This document shows, piece by piece, positions 6,559 to 9,478 of a DNA stretch of 9,478 nt. A model generated the notes under the pieces. The model was not told where the DNA came from and searched no databases. It saw only the letters and a program-made list of their open reading frames with translations. Numbering within the stretch: the stretch's first letter is position 1; every line of letters begins with the position of its first letter. Origin of the DNA: Enterobacteriaceae bacterium UBA2655 (GTDB lineage: Bacteria; Pseudomonadota; Gammaproteobacteria; Enterobacterales; Enterobacteriaceae); assembly GCA_002359495.1 (NCBI GenBank), contig DENB01000001.1:6180-15657 (forward strand). Direction: 5' to 3'. A program made the translations under genes and the position numbers.

Positions 6559-6826
6559 TTATCGCTTTTTGTATGTGGTCGTGGTTCTTCTCAACACTTC
6601 CATTATTTCGATAATGATCGGCTCGTCCTTAATTAGCTTCCAAATTACCCGATAATGACCGATGACCAGCTTTTTGCGGTTCTCTTTGTCATCGGTCAAA
6701 TTTTCTATCACAAGTTGCTTGATGTCCGGCCAATTCACCAGTTTTGTCCTCGATCGACTGCCGGTAGGGTTGAGGGATCCTGGCGAGCTGCTTGAGCGCT
6801 TTCCCTTTCCAGTTAAGCTTAGGCAT
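6559..6826 (-). pseudogene. RelE/ParE-like toxin gene, frameshifted
   Basis: From ATG 6826 (GGAGAGG 4 nt upstream) the frame reads MPKLNWKGKALKQLARIPQP and so on, then diverges and stops at TGA 6691-6689 after 45 codons. The neighbouring frame, one base on, reads NWPDIKQLVIENL, RKKLVIGHYRVIWKLI and EIMEVLRRTTTTYKKR, ending in TAA at 6561-6559. Joined, these give a RelE/ParE-superfamily mRNase or gyrase-poison-like toxin of about 90 residues, with the typical (V/I)GxYRVIW core strand and the RR...Y.K tail. The junction is near 6728-6735, where GGCCAATT would restore the frame if present twice: the gene would then be 276 bp, with GELANWPD at the join. Loss of one copy is my inference; a 1-bp gain in the TTTT run at 6742-6745 would also explain it, as would a sequencing error. 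As written the toxin cannot be made without frameshifting. Confidence 0.78.
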
Positions 6827-6865
6827 TTGCCTCTCCATGCTTTTAATGAACATATCCCGGTTCGA

Positions 6866-6936
6866 ATGGACTAAATATCCTCTTATATAGTCTTTTTTAC
6901 AACTATATAGTCCATATTTTCTGCGTTTAGTCTATA
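6866..6936 (-). promoter_or_regulatory. Promoter and phased operator repeats of the toxin-antitoxin locus
   Basis: On the plus strand TAGTC occurs at 6888-6892, 6908-6912 and 6928-6932, exactly 20 bp apart. The first two lie in identical TATATAGTC 9-mers and the third in TTTAGTCTATA. An inverted copy, ATGGACTA (6866-6873), is the exact reverse complement of TAGTCCAT (6908-6915), and ACTATATAGT (6902-6911, AACTATATAG context) includes a palindromic core. On the minus strand TTGTAA, 17 nt and GATATT make a plausible promoter embedded in the repeats, reading towards the toxin ATG at 6826. The arrangement suits cooperative autorepression by the XRE antitoxin (inferred). Confidence 0.6.
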
Positions 6937-6997
6937 CAGCGGGCTTTAACACAGGAAGCGCAAAGACCATAAACGCTTGCAAACGTATTGCCGGAAA

Positions 6998-8218
6998 CTA
7001 AAAATTATCCGGGTTCCGGCGGCGCGACTGCCGCCAGTTCAGCAAGGCGCACAGCGCCATCACGCCGCAGGTGGCGAGAAATACCGGGCGCATGCCGTAA
7101 GCGCCGTTGACAAATCCGCCGAACAGCGGGCCGCTGACCTGGCCGACGTATTGCGCCGAGGTGGAGTAGCCGAGCATGCGTCCTACCTGCGCTTCCGGTA
7201 CGTTGTGGCGAATAATCGCGGTAATGCAGGGCAGTAGTCCGCCCAGCGCCATGCCCATCAGAAAACGCAGCGCGATCAGTTGCCAGGCGGCGGTGATAAA
7301 CGCCTGCGGGATCAGCAGCAGCGCGCAGACCAGCAGCCCCGCCGTCAGGACGCGCCAGTGTCCGATGCGATCCGCCAGCTTGCCGAGACGCGGCGCAGAG
7401 AGAATGCTGCCCAGCGCGGCGGCGGCCATCACCAGACCGGTCGTGACGGTCACCGCATGGTCGCCGTTCACGAACTGCCCGATGTAGAGCGTAATGATCG
7501 GTTCGATCGACATGTTGGCGAAAATCAGCAGCATGTTGGAGAGCCACATCATGCCGACCACGCCCCGTTGAAAAGAGGCGTCCCCCTGCGTGACGGCAAC
7601 CGCTTTTTTCCCACCCGGCGTGCGCGGCGCCTCTTTCAGCAGAAAGGTGGTGGCGAGGAAGGCCAGAAAGATGGCGGCGCCGGTGAGCCAGAAGGTATGA
7701 CGAATGCCGATCAACGGCGGCAGCAGGCCGCCCAGCAGCGGACCCACCACGTTGCCTGCCATAATCCCGGACGAGAGCACGCCCAGCGCCCAGCCGGTCT
7801 GCGCCTTCGGCGTTTGCGCCGCCACCAGGATGGTCGAGCCGGAGGCGTAGCCGCCCAGCAGCCCCGCCAGTAGCCGCAGCGCCACCAGCTGCCAGGGCGC
7901 CGTCGCCATGCCGATCAGCGACATGGCGATCGCCATGCCGAGGCTGGCGCGGATCAGCATCAGCTTGCGGCCATAGTGATCCGCCAGCCTGCCCCAGAGC
8001 GGCGCCGTCAGCGCGGCGCTGAAAAAAGTGGCGCCGTAGGCCACGCCCGACCAGCGCGCAATGGCGGCAGGCTCCTGCACGCCGAGCTGCGCCACATAGA
8101 GCGGTAAAAAGGGCAGCAGCAGCGTCATCGCCACAATGGTAGTGAACGAACCCAGCACGCAGACGAAAAGATTGCGCTTCCAGTACGCCTGCCCGGCTAT
8201 CTCTGAAACCTGCTCCAT
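6998..8218 (-). CDS. MdtG-like MFS multidrug efflux transporter
   Basis: This is a 12-TM major facilitator of about 406 residues, exporting drugs or other small toxic molecules by proton antiport across the inner membrane. The MFS motif A is seen twice, as GRLADHYGRKLM in the loop between TM2 and TM3 and as GKLADRIGHWRVL at the same place in the second half. WKRNL at the N-terminus, LPFLPLYV..LGV, LLSAPRLGKL-like SILSAPRLGKLADRIG, and ending RRRNPDNF all recall E. coli MdtG (YceE), to which it is clearly related but not obviously orthologous. The start chosen is ATG 8218, with AGGA 8 nt upstream; the in-frame TTG at 8224 is too close to that site. It is transcribed in the same direction as the two LysR genes upstream, one of which may control it. 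Substrate cannot be read from sequence. Confidence 0.88.
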   Translation of the reverse strand: MEQVSEIAGQAYWKRNLFVCVLGSFTTIVAMTLLLPFLPLYVAQLGVQEPAAIARWSGVAYGATFFSAALTAPLWGRLADHYGRKLMLIRASLGMAIAMSLIGMATAPWQLVALRLLAGLLGGYASGSTILVAAQTPKAQTGWALGVLSSGIMAGNVVGPLLGGLLPPLIGIRHTFWLTGAAIFLAFLATTFLLKEAPRTPGGKKAVAVTQGDASFQRGVVGMMWLSNMLLIFANMSIEPIITLYIGQFVNGDHAVTVTTGLVMAAAALGSILSAPRLGKLADRIGHWRVLTAGLLVCALLLIPQAFITAAWQLIALRFLMGMALGGLLPCITAIIRHNVPEAQVGRMLGYSTSAQYVGQVSGPLFGGFVNGAYGMRPVFLATCGVMALCALLNWRQSRRRNPDNF

Positions 8219-8241
8219 AGTCAATATCCTGCTAATTAAGA

Positions 8242-8317
8242 AGCCTACAGGCTAACAATGGTGCTTAAACAACAACAGTCCTGGCGGAATATTTGCCGTC
8301 TGGCGGCTCGCTGTTGT
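8242..8317. promoter_or_regulatory. Inverted repeats between the MFS and LysR genes
   Basis: The 112-bp gap upstream of the MFS start contains ACAACAG (8272-8278) and its exact inverse CTGTTGT (8311-8317), enclosing two direct copies of CTGGCGG (8281-8287 and 8300-8306). Nearer the MFS start is AGCCT-AC-AGGCT (8242-8253). These could be regulator sites for the MFS promoter or a hairpin ending the LysR transcript. I found no convincing -35/-10 pair here, so the MFS gene may depend partly on read-through or on activation. Confidence 0.35.
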
Positions 8318-8330
8318 CATATGGCAACAA

Positions 8331-9227
8331 TTACCGCTGCGCCAGCGCGGCGATCAGGCTGTCGCACAGCAGAGTCGCCGGTGACGCAGGCGGCTGCGCC
8401 TCCTTAAGCAGCAGATAGCTTTGAAAGCGATCCATCTGCCACTCCGGCAGCAGCTGCTGGATCTCGCCGCGCGCCAGCGCCTCCTGAGCCATATAAGCGG
8501 GCAGATAAGCGATACCGGCGCCGTTCAGCGCGGCGTTCAATAGCGCCATGCTGTTATTGGCGCGAAAGCGGCTGCGGACTTCGATCGCCAGCCGCTGCTT
8601 ATCGCGCCGAAACGGCAGCGCGGCGGTATGAGCTGCGCCGTGAAACAGCAGCAGGTCGTGACGCGACAGCATGGCGGGATGATCGACAGCGGCGCGCTGC
8701 GCCAGATAAGTTGGGGAGGCATACAGTCCCCACTCGATTTCGGAAAGCGCGCGTGCGCAGACGCCCTCCGGCGCGCGCTGGCGGATCACGATCGCCACAT
8801 CAACGTTATCGGCGACGCAGTCCGGTATGCGATCGGTAAGCTCAAGATCGACGTTAATATGCAGGTGGCGGCGAATAAAGCGATTCAGCGTCGGCACCAC
8901 GCACTGACAGCCGAAAGTCACCGGCGCGATCAGCCGCACGTTGCCCGCCGGCTGTTGATGGACCTGGCGGACAAACGCCTCAGCCCGATGCGCCTCTTCC
9001 AGTATGCGGGTGCAAAAGGCGTAATAGGCCTGGCCCAGCTCGGTGAGCGCCATTTTTCGCGTGGTGCGCTGCAACAATTTAATGCCCAGCCGCACTTCCA
9101 GCCGGGCCACTTCGCGGCTGACATGGGATTTCGACAGGCCAAGGGTGCGGGCGGCTTCGCTGAAGCTTTGCCTTTCCACCACGCGCGCAAACAGCAGCAT
9201 GGCGGTGAGATTTTCGGTGTTATCCAT
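8331..9227 (-). CDS. LysR-family transcriptional regulator
   Basis: The 298-residue protein has the standard LysR size and order. The winged helix-turn-helix is at about 5-65 (SFSEAARTLGLSKSHVSREV at 21-40, ARLEVRLGIKLLQRTTRK at 41-58), followed by a linker helix and an effector-binding domain from about 92 (GNVRLIAPVTFG, then VDVAIVIR, ..LNGAGIAYLPAYM). The SHVSREVARLE form and the effector domain resemble the AaeR/DmlR/CrgA branch of LysR proteins. Its effector is unknown. The start at ATG 9227 is 6 nt after the stop of another LysR gene and lacks a strong ribosome binding site, so translation may be coupled to that gene. It is co-directional with the MFS efflux gene 112 bp downstream, which makes that gene a candidate target, but LysR regulators more often control a divergent neighbour. 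Confidence 0.9.
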   Translation of the reverse strand: MDNTENLTAMLLFARVVERQSFSEAARTLGLSKSHVSREVARLEVRLGIKLLQRTTRKMALTELGQAYYAFCTRILEEAHRAEAFVRQVHQQPAGNVRLIAPVTFGCQCVVPTLNRFIRRHLHINVDLELTDRIPDCVADNVDVAIVIRQRAPEGVCARALSEIEWGLYASPTYLAQRAAVDHPAMLSRHDLLLFHGAAHTAALPFRRDKQRLAIEVRSRFRANNSMALLNAALNGAGIAYLPAYMAQEALARGEIQQLLPEWQMDRFQSYLLLKEAQPPASPATLLCDSLIAALAQR

Positions 9228-9233
9228 GATCCA

Positions 9234-9478
9234 TTATCCATCATCCTGCTGCGCCAGCTGTTGAAGCCAGCGCAGCATGGCGGCTCCGCCCGGCTGGCTC
9301 AGGGTGCGCGTCGGCCAGGCGAGAAAGTAGGGTTTGCTCAGCGCCAGCCGCAGCCCGTCCAGCGCCACCAGCTCGCCGCGCGCCAGCTCCTGCCGAATCA
9401 GCCGACGCTGCCCCAGCAGCAGACCGGCGCCCTGCGCGGCGGCGTCGATCGCCAGCGAGGTCAGATTAAAGGTAAGTC
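9234..9478 (-). CDS. Second LysR-family regulator, C-terminal end (partial)
   Basis: This gene enters from the right edge; the visible frame (81 codons including TAA at 9236-9234) encodes the end of a LysR effector-binding domain. TFNLTSLAIDAAAQGAGLLL is the typical strand-helix of the GcvA/AmpR-like branch, followed by RRLIRQELARGELVALDG, YFLAWP and RWLQQLAQQ. The HTH domain lies outside the window. It differs from the next gene's C-terminus, so the two are not a recent duplication of that part. Only 6 nt separate it from the following LysR start, so the two are probably one transcript. Confidence 0.85.
   Translation of the reverse strand, partial: LTFNLTSLAIDAAAQGAGLLLGQRRLIRQELARGELVALDGLRLALSKPYFLAWPTRTLSQPGGAAMLRWLQQLAQQDDG

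Noticed and set aside
6662..6874. Plus-strand frame of 70 codons over the toxin region
   Set aside because: The minus strand carries recognisable RelE/ParE toxin sequence with a good ribosome binding site; the plus frame shows no motif and reads into the operator repeats.
6866..6936. CRISPR-like array suggested by the regular 20-bp spacing
   Set aside because: The repeat units are only 5-9 bp, the spacers are too short, and no cas genes are present; the position fits an autoregulatory operator.
6991..7017. Inverted repeat GCCGGAA...TTCCGGC at the end of the MFS gene, considered as a terminator
   Set aside because: The loop is long, half of it lies inside the coding region, and no T run follows on the minus strand.

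Overview
The window reads as chromosomal DNA of a Gram-negative gammaproteobacterium, most likely an Enterobacterales member of the Pantoea/Erwinia/Mixta type. The reasons are a close SbmA homologue, a Tat-exported three-subunit membrane sugar-acid dehydrogenase of the kind known from Erwinia/Pantoea, GC-rich codon use with a strong G/C third-position bias, and Shine-Dalgarno sites typical of enterobacteria. The genus is an inference from gene content and is not proven.

Layout from left to right. (1) 1-496, plus strand: the 3' end of a dihydroxyacetone kinase DhaL-type (ATP-binding) domain, converging through a perfect hairpin on (2) sbmA, minus strand, an inner-membrane peptide importer. (3) A 303-bp divergent intergenic region drives sbmA leftwards and the dehydrogenase operon rightwards. 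It holds an extended -10 promoter followed at once by a perfect 16-bp palindrome that looks like a GntR/LacI-family gluconate operator. (4) 2074-5935: a three-gene operon for a periplasmic-side FAD-dependent dehydrogenase. The small gamma subunit carries the Tat signal, the GMC flavoprotein alpha subunit has a four-Cys iron-sulfur motif, and the last subunit is a triheme cytochrome c. Family and operator together point to gluconate 2-dehydrogenase (D-gluconate to 2-keto-D-gluconate, electrons to quinone).

(5) 6100-6940 is visibly richer in A/T and holds a minus-strand toxin-antitoxin locus. The RelE/ParE-like toxin gene is frameshifted, the antitoxin (Phd-like N-terminus plus XRE helix-turn-helix) is intact, and the promoter region carries TAGTC elements exactly 20 bp apart. 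This looks like a small acquired module inserted between native genes, with its toxin inactivated. (6) 6998-8218, minus strand: an MdtG-like 12-TM MFS drug efflux protein. (7) 8331-9227 and 9234-9478, minus strand: two LysR-family regulators in tandem, the second cut by the window edge and only 6 nt from the first.

Most of the window is ordinary accessory metabolism and transport. The points most worth checking are the predicted gluconate-responsive operator of the dehydrogenase operon, the apparent 8-bp slippage deletion that broke the toxin, and the helically phased operator array of the toxin-antitoxin locus. I see no clear undescribed multi-gene system.
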